Of a DNA stretch of 64,000 nt, positions 46,803 through 60,200 are shown one piece after another (the stretch's first letter is position 1; each line of letters begins with the position of its first letter). The translations under genes were made by a program, and so were the position numbers. The stretch covers positions 28,347,370-28,411,369 of the forward strand of contig NC_049904.1 of the NCBI RefSeq assembly GCF_001411555.2. Reading direction: 5' to 3'. Origin of the DNA: Juglans regia. Its lineage: Eukaryota; Streptophyta; Magnoliopsida; Fagales; Juglandaceae. The notes under the pieces are model-generated. The model was not told the DNA's origin, did not search any database, and worked only from the letters and a program-made list of their open reading frames with translations.

Positions 46803-48876
46803 TCAAGTGAACGACTAGTTGGTCGAGATTATATATAACAAAGTTCCCATTAATTGGGGCTTTACTTTGATCGTACTAAGTACAACGACTGACAAATATG
46901 CAATCATCCTAATACACACAAAGTAGTGTGCGTGAACGCCGCATGTTTACTCTTGCCTTTGTAGCTCGACTTAATTGTTGTGGAGTCCCAACTCCCTTTT
47001 TCCAATCCATTCCTCTCGTTTGAAGCTCTTCTCTATTCCTTAACAATTCAATTTCTCTCTATCTTCACTACTATCCGTCTATTTGAATCAGTAACTTGAC
47101 ATGCTGCAAAAGCTGGATTAGTATTATCCAACACATTTATTAAAACAACAAATACTTTCTTCTCATAGCAATTTAGAAGATATAGTGGAACGCCATTAGT
47201 CTAAAATAAAAACTTTACCAATGATTGGGAATGCATGGTATAGATGTAATAATCACCACATTCCAATAAGTCACAACTACAAGTACAAGCCAATGCATTG
47301 CGATTATTAATATGCAAAAGTACCCCAGCAATAACAACCAAGGCATGTATATACATCATATTCATGAACAAGGTGTCAAAAAGTTACACACAAGCCAAAT
47401 AACAATTTGCTTCAGTTCAGATCCTATCATTCTCTCAGGATCTCACTGTTTTAGTTACTAAGCAAGACCCATCACACTGCCAGTTATTGCTTCCCATCCT
47501 TGTGCTTCAACTCATGATGTTGATATCCCAATTCAATAAATAAAAATGAACCAGACATAGAACAACTACACCTCCTTTCCAGCAAAAGAACACTACTAGC
47601 ATTCACAACAAAGCATGTATCAGTAAAACCCAAACTTTCCACATGCCCAAGTTCAGGACTAGACTCACTGAAAGGCATGATGAGTTCAATATTCTTCAAG
47701 ATTCGACTTTTAAAATTTTAAACTCCACAATCAAAAATGAATTAGTCAATCAACAAAAATATGACACAGTGGCACAAAATAGTTGCAAATTTCCAACTCT
47801 TTTATCATTACAATATAACTACATAATCAGTATTGTTGGGAAAACTTTTCGAAAAGGAACAAAATGGAAGTAATACATAAGTTTATTATAACCAAGTTTA
47901 TCCTTTGTGATCTTCGTAGTATTTTCATCACCAACATCCCATCATCCACATTTACATTTTTGAGCTTGCAAGTATTTTGACAAGAGCTACAAACAAGAAT
48001 AAATAAACAAAAAAAAAATGCCAACACTAGGAACATGAAATCCACCAATGTATCAACCCAATATGCATGATTTAGATTCCTCTCTCTTTCAATCCATTTC
48101 ACATCATCGTCCTTGTCTTCACTCTATTACATTATATTGCCTAAGAGAATCACACAACAGTGTTCAATCATATTGCCTTGGCAGTCTCCTTCCACCCAAA
48201 AGATCAAAGACTGAAAAAAAAAATCATAGATTGCTTTTTAGGTACCTGATATTTGAATGGCAAACAACACAATCATGCCCCATGCAACATATAATGGGTA
48301 AAACCCAAATCTAAGTTGACAGGATAACTATCGTGAAATCAAAGTGCTGTAGGTAAATCAAACTCATGAATGGTTTAAGTCAGTCGAGATACCACATACA
48401 TGGAAGAACAGTAACTTGGTAAACAGAGGGAAACATAAATCCACAATAAAGAAGGACCGACCGTCTACCACATGGAACAAGGAGGAGGGACTCACTGTCT
48501 GCCACGACGAAGGAAGAGAAGGGACTCGCCGTGAGCTTTGTGAAATGGACTGGCAAGAGAACCAAAAAGTCAAGTAAAAGAGAGGGGAGGGGAGTTAGGA
48601 ACAAGGAAACATACCTTTCATGGCTTGCAATTTTTTCATTCTTACCCATCCCAAACGCCACGTTTCATTTAAGCCACGTGGGCTATCATGAGCGAGGTCT
48701 GCACTCTTGTGACTGAGTTTAGACTTTTCCATATATTATATAAACAATAATGTCTTGTGTGGGGAGGAAAGACTACTACTTTTGGTCATGTTGGTACCGC
48801 CAGCGGGAAATTCTATGGCTTTTTTTTTTTAACCAAACAATCTCATATTATTGATAAAAGTTTGTCAAGCTATACA

Positions 48877-51800
48877 TCATTTCTCTCTCAAGACAATATT
48901 TAAGATTACATCAGGTTCTTCTTCCATCCAAACCCTTTCACCCTCCCTTTCAAAGCTTAAAGCATATTTTGCGAATAACTGTGTCGTTATATTACCTTCT
49001 CTAGGAGTATAAACCACCTTCCAATCTTTCCTTCGATCTGTATAAAACTTGATATCTTCTATCATATGTCCAAACCAAGATAAATCTTCAACATCTTTAT
49101 ATACAACATTGACAATTGTTAAAGCATCCCCTTCTATAATCACCTTCCTTGTGTCTAACTCATTGCATACCTCTATCACCTTCCATAGTGCATAGCTTTC
49201 AGCAAGAGCAGGTTACGAAACATGCTTCTTTTGGGCGCAAATCGTGACTAAAACCTCCCCTCCTTCATCTCTGATTATGATACCAATCCTTATTCTCTTG
49301 ATTTTTGAATATAAAGATGCATCCTAGTTTGCCTTCACAAATTCAGTAGGTGGTTTCCTCCAGTTCTTTGTTAATCTCCCAGTTACTGTTGTGTTCTGAA
49401 TCCCTTTCTTCTTTCATTTGCAGATTGAAACTCTTCCATACTTATTCTTGCTAGTTCAGCCAGCTTACTTGGACTCTGGAATACAACTTCATAAATGAAC
49501 TCATTTCTTCTTAACTATATCCTGCACATGGTAGTAGAAACCCACTCCATCTCAACCTTGCTTAACCTACCCATCAGCTTCACCCATAACTTCATAAAGT
49601 CTTCTTCATCATTGGACCAATTCTGGACTGGACTCTGCTCCTCTACCCACACATCGTTTACTACTAGGCAGTTCCCCAAAACATGCATCACAGAAGGAGT
49701 TATCAACAATTTTCTTGTTAAAAAGGATTTTTCTTGTAGGTAGGATGTTATTTCCTACTTTCCAGAAAAAATTTTAACCACCCCTAGAACTTTCATTCCC
49801 CATAAAAATTTCCATATGTCGTCTTGCTCAGTTTCCTTTAATGTTTCTCCCTTAGCTTTCCTTCTTCTGTTTAGATCCACATAGTAAGCACTCCACACTA
49901 AAAACATCTCATCCTTCGTAAAGTCCCAGATTAATTTATCCCTAACCCCTAGCATGCTAATTGGGATACTACAAAGTACATATGCTTCTTCCTCCACAAA
50001 CAATTATTTAACTCTAACTTCTTTCCATTCTCTGGACTGATTGTTGATGAGATCACAAACCATAGATTCCCCATTAACAGCCTTACTAGGTGATTGTACA
50101 CAGAAAAAAATAGGTGATGGGATCCTCCTATCTCACCTTATTCTGATTTTATCCTCATTCCCTACCCTTCATTTAAGACCTTCTTTGAAAAGTCCAATCC
50201 CATTCCATACACTCCTCCATATCAGTGATGGTGCCCCCTAGCTTGGCCTTTAGTATATGTTGTTGCTAGAAATATTTATCTCTATAGACTTGAGTAGCAA
50301 TCGAACTTGGGCTTTTCAACATCCTCCAGTCTTGTTTTGCAAACAAGGCTGAATTGAAACTCTCCAAGTCTCTAAAGCTCATCCCCCATCTCATTTTTTA
50401 TACTCCCATATTTTTCCAGCTTTTCCATTGTATTCTCTTGTCCCCATCTTTGTTCCCCCACCAGAATCTGAAAAATATTGAGTTTAGTTCCTTACATATC
50501 CTTCTCGGGAGCTTGACAACACTCATGGTATAAGTTGGGATTGCATGTAGTACTATCTTTATGAGAACATTTTTCCTAGCTTGAGATAGAAACTTATTCT
50601 TCCAATTGTTTATTTTTTGCCACACTCTTTCCTTAATACACCTAAAGGTGTTATACTTTGATTTTCCTATATTGTTGGTAAAAACCCAGGTACCTTTCAT
50701 AGCTGCCACAAGCTTTTGTCCCTGTTGCTCTCAACATGCATCTCCTTTCTGCTTCCCCAGTGTTTGAGCTAAAAAAATATGGAGGTTTTAACTTTATTAA
50801 GAACCTGGCTTAAAGCTCATTCATAAGTATATAGAATGGACTACAATCTCTCTCATTCATCCCCAGTTGCCCTTCCAAACAGCACACAGCTATCTGCAAA
50901 TAACAGATGATTTATTCTAATACCACCCCTAGCCATGGACACTCCTCTTATCTCCTCCATTCTTTCAACATTAGTAAGCATTGTACTGAAACCCTCAACA
51001 CACAACAGAAACAGATAAGGAGACAATGGATCTCCTTGTCTCAAGCCTCTTGAATGTGCAAAATTTTCTCCTAGTTTTTCATTGATCAATGCAAAGTAAG
51101 TAACTGAGGTAACACACCCCATTATCATAGCAATTCATCTCTCGTTGAAGCTTATCTTCTTTATGACAGCTTCTTAGTAAGCTCATTCTATACAATATAG
51201 GCTTTCAACATGTCTAGATTTAAAGCCATGCTTCCTGTTTTTCCACTATGTCTAGTCTTCATTGTGTGGAGTGCTTCATAAGCCACCATTATGTTGTCTG
51301 AAATGAGCCTCCTAAGGATGAATGCACTCTGACTTAAAGATATTATGGCATCTAGCACAGCCTTTAGCCTATTAGCAATTACTTTTGAAACGATCTTATA
51401 CAAAACATTACATAGGCTTATTGGTCGAAATCCACTAACATATACATGAGATTTAACTTTTGAAATCAAAACAATGTAAGTGTAGTTCAGAGAATGAGAT
51501 AAGGTACCACCATTTAGAATACTCATAACTGCATGACAAACCTCTTCTCCCACGATGCTTTAATGATCTTGGTATAAACATGCCCCAAACTCATCTGGGC
51601 CTGGTGATTTTAGTGGGGCCATCTATTTTAATGTTTCTTCCACTTCCGTTATGTTGAAAGGCTTGGAGATGCTCATTCATTTATGCAGTTACTTTACTCT
51701 CCATGTTCTTCAAACACCTTAGAATTTCCACTGTGGTTGGCTCTGTTGTGGCAAACAAATCATTAAAGTAAGCCTTATACGCTTCCTCTATCTCCTCTGG

Positions 51801-52872
51801 CTTGTCTAAAGATTTGTGTATGGTGTTCTTCCTCCTCCTCTAGTTGGCCCACGCACAGCAATATTTGGTGTTTCTATCTCCATGTTGATGCCAGTTCTTA
51901 TTTGCCCTTTGTCTCTATTTTAAGTCTTCATTCTCCATAGCTTATTGTTTTTTCTTTTATCCATTTCTCCTTATCCTTCTCAAAATTCCTGCTCCACCTA
52001 GTTAAAGCCCCACTGCATCGACTGAGCGTGTCTTGCACTTTTGAAACTGGATCCAACACCTCTGGCCATTTATTCCATTCTTCCTCTATTATGTTCTCAC
52101 ACTCTCCCTCAACTGCCCACCCTGCTTCATATTTAAAGCCTTTCTTCCCATGCAGAGTTCCTTTCTTGAATTTATCCATGGTTAATAGAATGGGTCTATG
52201 GTCTGAACTTCTAACTGTCAGGACCTCCAAGCTTCTTTCTTTATCAGTGTTAGACCAATATGTGTTGGCCACAACCATGTCTAATCGTTCATTTGTGAAA
52301 GTTTCATCATTGTGCCTATAACTCTAGGTAAATCTATCTCCCTTCCAGCCAATGTCATGCAACTCCCCCTTATCCAAAACATCTCTAAAATTTGACATTA
52401 AGCATTCCTTCTTAGGCTGGCCCCTCTCCTTTTCTTTGTTTGTTACTATTTCATTAAAATCTCCTGAAACACACCATCCATAGGGAATAGCAGGTTTAAA
52501 AGATAGTAACATATCCGAGACTTCTTTCCTTTTATTAGCATCTGGTTGTCCATAGAAACACATTAACAACCATTTGCATTCTATTTCATCATCAAATATC
52601 CATACATTTATATAGTTTTGTGAGTAGTTAATAAATTCGACTTGCATCTCCATATTCCAGAAAAGTGCTAATCCCCCACCCCTGCCAGTTGGTTCCACCA
52701 CAACACAATTTTTGAACCCCACCTTCCTCTTTAACACCTCATACTTTCTGACTTTTAATTTAGTACCCATAACAAAGACTAAGTTGGGTATCTTTTCTTT
52801 TACTAGTAGGCAAAGGTTTCGAATTGTCCGCGAGTATCCAAGCCCCCGGCAATTCCAGCATAGGATTTTCAT
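48877..52872 (-). pseudogene. LINE ORF2 (endonuclease, reverse transcriptase, RNase H), copy 2
   Basis: ATG at 52872 opens MKILCWNCRGLG. The endonuclease domain is open for 182 codons until an in-frame TAG near 52324 (usually Trp), then continues with SSDHRPILL. Reverse transcriptase follows (FRPISLCNVLYKIVSKVIA near 51420; GLRQGDPLSPYLFLLCVEG near 51010). The catalytic box reads F-A-D-S, losing the second Asp. A zf-RVT region and an RNase H-like end (EGDALTIVNVV ... YTPREGN) close at a TGA at 48877. Better preserved than copy 1. Confidence 0.9.
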
Positions 52873-53079
52873 TGTGATTGGCAGGACTGATTTACAGCCA
52901 CTGCCAATTCCTTTATCAGATTGTCCCCATCTTTCCTGCTATCTATTTTGCCTTTTTTCAACTCCCCCTTTTGTAAATCATCCATGTCTTCATCATTTAT
53001 TCTTCATTTGGAACTAACCAAGTTAGACATCTCCTCAGGTCCTTTACCCATTCCCCTAGCTCTCTCATCTTCCATGTAC

Positions 53080-54265
53080 CCCCTTCCTTCTTCTGCCCCC
53101 CCCCTCTCTCCTCAGACTTCTTTAGTATACCTTATGTCGAGATCATAGTAGATTCTAAACAAATAGGCCCCTATACTTTTCCTTCAATTATCACTAGTTT
53201 TTTACTCTACTCTCCACTACCCCTCCACTCAACCTCTAGACTCTCTGCAGAATTCACAGATACTTTCTCCCCCGGCACCATTATTACTGCTTTGCTTCCC
53301 CCTTCATTTTCATTTCTTCCATCCTCTCTCATCTCTTGTCCTTCTTATGGTTTTTATTCCCATCATCAAACAAATTTTCTTTCATATTTGTGCCCTATAA
53401 CAGATCTGGACTATTAACCCCAGAACCTCCAACTGCTGATTTACCTCCATAATCCTCCTTTGATGAGTTTCCAGAGTTGGTATTGCTATTGTATTTGGGT
53501 CTTCCTCCTCCCATTCTCCTTATAGTTGTTTCAGCTCTAAGCCAAGGCCCAAATTGCTCTACCTCGTTTGTCTATTTCTCAATTTGTTTTTCACTACCCA
53601 TACAACCTTGGGAGCTACGGATTATTCTTCCACAAGTAAAACAAATACAAGGAAGTTTTTCGTACTTAAGGGAAACCCATTCATTTTGTTCTTGCACTAT
53701 GATTGTTCTTCCTCGGGCAATTGGCTTGGTTAAGTCCAGAATAATTTGCACCCTTAAGTAATTCCCCCAACTACTCTCATCCTCTTGGACCACCATGTTC
53801 GTCACCCTTCCGATCGTATTGCCGATTTGTTCCCCACAATCATGCATCATGTAAGCTAAAGGTCTCATGTTGTACATTTATACCCAGAAAGTTTTCTACT
53901 CAAATCTCATCCTCTGTGGTTGAGTGAAACCATCAAACAAGTTAAGGACTGAAAGGGTGTAATCGAATAACCAAGGCTTCCCATCCCATACTCTCTATTT
54001 GTCATCCGTATTTGTAATCACAAAAGTGTTTCTCCTCAGTTCTTGGAATGATGCTTGTTTGCTTACTCTCCAGACCTTTGTCATGGTTGATCCAATAACC
54101 TCCTGCCCGATCTTCTTGTCCGTAATTATCTTCCCCACCAAGCTCTTATCCCTCTTTTGTTTCACCTCCTCTAAAATACTATCGTCCACCTTGATGGACG
54201 TATACTCCTACTCGGTCAATCACAATCTATCTCACTTATCACCTAGCTCCTACATCCTGTCACCG
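53080..54265 (-). pseudogene. LINE ORF1 (DUF4283/CCHC), copy 2
   Basis: Includes SLVGKIITDKKIGQEVIGST (~54130), a domain ending in a zinc knuckle-like CICFTCGRI...C (53620-53660) in which the His is lost, and the downstream acidic/hydrophilic tail. Several stops and shifts. Confidence 0.8.
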
Positions 54266-54376
54266 CAGCCTGCCACAGTGACTAATAACTTCAGGCGCTC
54301 TCACCTGAAAGGATAAGGAGTAACCGCTTCCTTCACTCCTGCCTTCTCATAAGTTCATGATTTTTGTTTTTCCTTT

Positions 54377-54407
<31 letters not shown>

Positions 54408-55487
54408 GGCGTGGATCTTACCTTGAAAACAACATATATGGTCCGGTACTTAATTTTAGTACTTTTGTTTACACATTAAAAAAAAGTTCATTCCATTATT
54501 AATATGTTAGTTTTACAAGCTTTTTTAATACTAACACACTACCTTATATTAAAAATATTAGTATTTTAAGTTTATTATAAATATAAGAGTACTGACACAT
54601 CTACAAATAAATTACACAAAAATAATCTCACAAATTGATGTGATTTCATCTGATCCGTTAGATCTACTTTATAATAAAACTAACTTTATAATCTGACAAA
54701 CCATATGATCAAACCACATCAATTTGTGGGATTGTTTCTGTGAAATCCATTTGTGGCTAGAATATTTCTCTAAATATAATAGATTCCACGTTAACTAGTA
54801 TGTTACGCACTTGTATATAATAGAGCTAAAAAATAGGATTGACGTTAATTTGAAATGATGTCACATGTGGAGTAGAATCACGTGTAAAAGGTTATAGAAA
54901 ATTCTAAATTAAAACAATTCTAAATAGGATAAATTAATTAAAAAAATAAAAATAAAATATTTTAAAAAAAGGAAATAGTATAATAGAAAAAATTTAAATA
55001 ATATATCCTCAAGGACACATATATAGGTGTTGAAATTAAGCATTTCATAATTACTACATGAAGAAGATATGCAATAATTAAATGGATCAAATCTATCATC
55101 TTCATTAATTAGCATATATGTAATCATATTGTGTGAGAAGAATGTCAAAAATACGTTGTTGATCAAATTTATATCATGTCATGTCTATCTAGTTTAAATA
55201 AAAATTTCAAATAATGTTGATTTCTGATACAAAATTATATATCATCAAAGTACTTTAATTATATATTTCTTTTTTTATTATTATTATTGTACTAAGTACC
55301 TATATATCTCGTTAGGTCTTTAAAAGTTGATCATATGGATTGTAACGGTCAAGATTTTTTAGACTAAATGACAAAAGTTCTGGTCGTATGAAATGCATTT
55401 TTTCAAAATTTGATCCACTTGCATGGCTATATATGTCTCGTGGCAATATAATGCTTCCTTCAAACAGTAATTGCATGCCACGTACAC

Positions 55488-56497
55488 AAGACGAAGATCT
55501 CGTGGTGAATTAATTAAACAAAGACTAGGCCCCATAAATCTTGAAAAATTGCCCACATATCCCGTGAATAAATGCGTCTTAGATAGTCACGAGGGGTCGC
55601 CATCCCAACGAGAAATAATATTATTCTTCCTAATTTATATTATTCATTTTGTCTATTTAACGTGGCACTACAATATGATATCATGTCACTTATTTAAAAA
55701 ATTAAAAATACAAATATAAAAATGTAGAGAGAATTTTAAATTTTAATCTTCCTCTTATTATTTTTTCAAGCACCATTTTATTTTAAATATATATATATAT
55801 AATAAATCATGTGGTATGAAATAAAATAAGTTGTATAAGTTTAGGGAAATAGTAACGTAAATCATTTCTTTACTACATATGACCTAATTGTACGAACTGT
55901 TCCATAGATTTAAGAAAAATATAATGTTGTGGAGTATTACGAGAATACTTTATTATTATTTTTTATTTTATTATTATTTTTTATTTATTTTTTATTATTA
56001 TTTATTATTATTTAATATTCTATCATTATTTTTTTATTAATATTCAAAGAATATCTGAGATCACCTCACTATCCAAATACAACCTAACAGAAAATATACA
56101 TTTCATTATTCATACTATTAATATTTACTTTTATATGAAAAATATATAAGTTCGAATTGTAGGAATTAAACAACGTAGATAGCGTATTTTTTATACAGAC
56201 TTGCCAATAGAATGACTGAAGATTTAGGCGTGGTTTAATTTGTACAGTGAGGTAAAAATAAAATGAAATAATTTATGAATAATAATAAAATAAATTTAAA
56301 TAATAGTAAAATAATTCGTTAATATATAAGATGAAATTTTAATTTTCCAAAATTAGTGGGTCCGGCGCCGCCGGCCAGTGGCTAAGAACATTCACATGTT
56401 CCAAATTTCCTAGTCTTCTCAGACTCGTGTTTGATTCTTTTGGTTGTTGAACATGGGTTAACCAAATTAAGCATCTTTTCAGCCACTTTAATAACCA

Positions 56498-56539
<42 letters not shown>

Positions 56540-57282
56540 ATTAGATCGTGTTTTGTCCATATATACATATATATCTAACCCTTGACTTCCTGACTTTTCA
56601 ATGATCTGATCTTTAGTTCTTTAGACTTCTACAATAATGTTTTACTTTGTAGAATTGTATTACATTAGGGTTTGCAATTACATGAAATATGTAAATTATC
56701 TTTCATATATAGGATCGATGGTGCAGGTCATGATGATCGGGGTCAAGACGCATGTCCTCCTCATAGTCATCGATCGTGTTCTTTTTAAGGGCAAGAACCG
56801 GGTCCAGACATGTTGAAAAAACACTTTTTAATTAATGGAGAATGGCATCAACGGTTTGAAAAAACATAGGAACCATTTTCTTGGCCTCATCGTTCATGTT
56901 TTTCCTTCGTCTCATTCTATTTCTTTTTATAGTTTGTCAAAACAAATATAAAAAAGTTAAATCTAAGTCCTTTCATTAATTTAAATTTTTTAAACAAATA
57001 ATGATTTTGGATTCCAACAATAAGCTCTGGTTTTGATTGAAAATTCACACCAATTTATTTAATCTTATTATTATAATTTTTTAAAATTTTTATATAAAAT
57101 ATAATAAATAATTTAATTTTTTTAAATTTAAAAATAATATTTTATTTAACTTATCTAAAATTATATCAACTGAATCAAAATAGGAAAAAAAATACTCTGC
57201 ACTTCTCTTATTTAATGGTTAAGCTTTTCAAACTCTCTTCCCTTTTCTCCAAAACCAAAGTCCAATATTTCATTACCAAGAA
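55488..57282. other. AT-rich intergenic region upstream of LIN-like gene
   Basis: No gene recognised. Contains a TTATTATTTTT-rich run (55950-56040), a (TA)n tract (56501-56537) and MITE-like TAAAATGAAATAATTTATG sequence near 56250. The region just before 57283 should hold the promoter of the LIN-like gene, but no clear TATA box was seen. Confidence 0.5.
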
Positions 57283-60200
57283 ATGGCTTCCAGCTTACAA
57301 GAACTGCTCGCCGAGGAAGGACTTGCGCTCCAACGCAGGAAACTTCCCAAGACTCGAAAGCCTGTGAATCCTAGCAAGAGAGCACAACCACACGAGTCAC
57401 CTGCGCTGCCTATGTACATCTGCCATGACCGAAATTCTTTCCATATCTCGAAACAGAAGATCGAGAAGACTAGTTCAAAAAAAGGGTCTTTGGTATTCTC
57501 GTCTCAAAGGGTGCTGTCGGAATCAGAGGGATCAAATGCCAAGTCATGGGTGCCAGAGGGTTCAAGAAGAGATGAGCTTGCAATTGATGAAGCAGCCATT
57601 AGAGCTGTGATTTCTATTCTCACCGGATACATTGGAAGGTACGTAAAAGATGTGAAATTCCGGGAAACAGTTCGGCTGAAGTGCAAGTCTTGCTTGGTGA
57701 GAAAAAAGATGGAACCTGATAATGGAATTTTTATGAACATGGAACTCGGTATTGAGAGCGTAGAGAAGTTGGTAGAAGATCAAGCGACCAGGAAGGAACT
57801 AAGGATGAAGACATTAAGAAACTCCATTCGGCTTCTAAGCATCGTCGATTCCTTAAATTCTAGAAAGTCAAAGAATGGTTCAACATGCGGAACACCCAAT
57901 TCTCACATTTCTGCGTGTGCTCAGCTATACTTGGCAATTGTCTACAAGTTTGAGAAAAACAATCGGATTTCTGCTAGGCACCTACTTCAAGTTTTCTGCG
58001 ATTCGGCATTTTTAGCTCGAACCCACTTGCTTCCTGATCTTTGGGAGCATTTCTTTCTTCCCCATCTTCTCCATCTCAAGATATGGTACACTAACGAAGT
58101 CGAAACTCTCTCGAACTTGGACTATGTTAAGAAGGAGAAGGTAATGAAGGCCTTGAGCAAAGCATACAATGAACAAATGGACAAGGGAACTGCTGTCTTT
58201 GCTCTTTACTATAAAGAGTGGCTTAAAGTTGGGGTTAAGGCCCCTCCAGTTCCTATTGTGCCCTTGCCATCAAAACCCAGCTATGGATCATCGAAAAGAA
58301 GATCATCAGATTCTTACACTTCACAGTCCTCCATGAACAGGAACTTGTAAGTTAATGAAGGCGACGGTTTAATCATTTCTGTAAAATGTAAAAAAATTTG
58401 ACATTTAGTTTTTTGCTAATAGTGAATTTTGCTTCCTGATTTCCTAATCAACGAAGATACCGAGACGTGCTCGTCCCAACATTTGAACGGAGATCTATGG
58501 ACCTGGTTGATCCAGATGGACCTTCAATGGATACTGGGGATTTGAAGGAAGAGGTGAAACTTTGCACACACGAAGATAACTGCAGTTTTGTTAATGTGGG
58601 TTACTTTATTGATGTTTTAATTTAAAGTTGCATAAAATGATAAAAAGTGACTGTTACGTTGCAGATGATCGCCTTTTTCCTGTTTTGTACAGAAAGGAGA
58701 TAGGACTCATCGAAGGTCATCAAGCCAAAACTTAAGAGATTCGAGAGTTGAATTATGCACTGAGACTAAAAATGCAGATTATATCGAATTCCTTGCTTGC
58801 CGAAGTATGCCAACAGAACGCAATCACACGGCCCAGATAGGTTCGGTCAGAAAGGAGGAAAATACCCATTCAAGTGAATTAAGCAGAGCCATTTACACTG
58901 TTTGCACCTCGGATTCTCTAAGCGAGTGTGAAATTTCCATTCGTATAATCTGCAAAGCCTGGTTGGACTCACATGGTGATCCTGTCATTGAAGCTGCATT
59001 ATCAGAAGCCTCCATTATTGAGGGGATGCTAGAGGTTTTATTTGCTTCTAAAGATGATGAAATTTTAGAACTCATAATATCGATTTTTGCTGAATTTGTA
59101 GGAAGGAAGGAGGTGTTTAGGCGGATTATACTGAATTCAGATCCACGGCTAGACATTTTCCTGAGACTTCTGAGGAGCAGCAGTCTATTTGTAAAGGCTG
59201 CTGTTCTGCTTTACCTATTAAAGCCCAAGGCAAAACAGATGATATCATTTGAATGGGTGCCACTAGTCCTTCGAGTATTAGAATTTGGAGATCATATGCA
59301 GATCCTATTTACAGTACGGTGCAGTCCTCAAGTGGCAGCAATATACCTTTTACACCAACTCCTTACAGGTTTTGATGAAGATAGAAACTTAGAGAATGCT
59401 AGACAGGTGGTTTCTCTGGGGCGAATGAACCTTCTGGCTCAAGGAATTGAGAGAGGGGATTCTCATGATAGGAGCAATGCTGCTTTGCTCATGTCGAGAT
59501 GCATTCGAGCTGATGGAAGCTGCCGAAATTATTTGGCTGAAAATTTGAACAAAGCATCTCTCCTTGAACTTCTTGTTCTCGAGTGCCGCAAGAATTCTAA
59601 TAGCTGTGCTTTTGCTTTACTAACCGAGTTACTCTGCCTTAGTAGGTATGAATTTTTACCTTTTGCAGTCTTTTCTCTTTCAGGAGCTCAATCCATTTTC
59701 TAATGATATCTGTGAAATCACTACTTATCTCAAAATCTTAAGCCGATGGGAAGAAGTAAATTTATTATTTATTTTATATCTTAACAATCTCCCTTACGTG
59801 CGGGTCAGACTTCTTCTTAATAGGTGGCCCAACACATGAAATATTTAATTAAATAAGGTAAAGTGTAGAGTCAAGATTCAAACTCAGGACTTCTGTTATG
59901 ATACTATGTGAAATCATCACTTATCTCTTAGATGGAAAGAGATAAATTTTATTATTTACTTTACATCTTAACATTACCAGAAGAACCCGGATGATAAAGT
60001 TCTTATGCGGACTGAAAGAAGCTTGGAGTGGTATGAACACCATGAACATTTTATTAGCCTATCTCAAGAGAGCCCCACCAGAAGAATATCCACTGGCCGC
60101 AGCAATTTTATTGCAGCTTCATCTTCTGGTAATTCTATACCATTCACTTTTGTTTTCAGAGTTTTATGATTCCCGAGAATTCAAAAGAGAATCTCTCCAC

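Larger units (their letters stand above)
48821..54346 (-). mobile_element. LINE (L1-type) retrotransposon, copy 2
   Basis: Same element as copy 1, carried along by block duplication: the 3' junction AATTCTATGGC followed by a T-run (poly-A tail on minus, 48821-48831) is at the same site. The 5' target duplication is deleted. ORF1 and ORF2 lie adjacent, without the solo LTR. Confidence 0.9.
46805..55487. repeat. duplicated block P2
   Basis: Direct second copy of 20937-34910. Without the three insertions seen in P1 it probably preserves the older arrangement, apart from an ~80-base loss at the LINE 5' junction (near 54347) that removed one target duplication. No host gene recognised. Confidence 0.85.
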
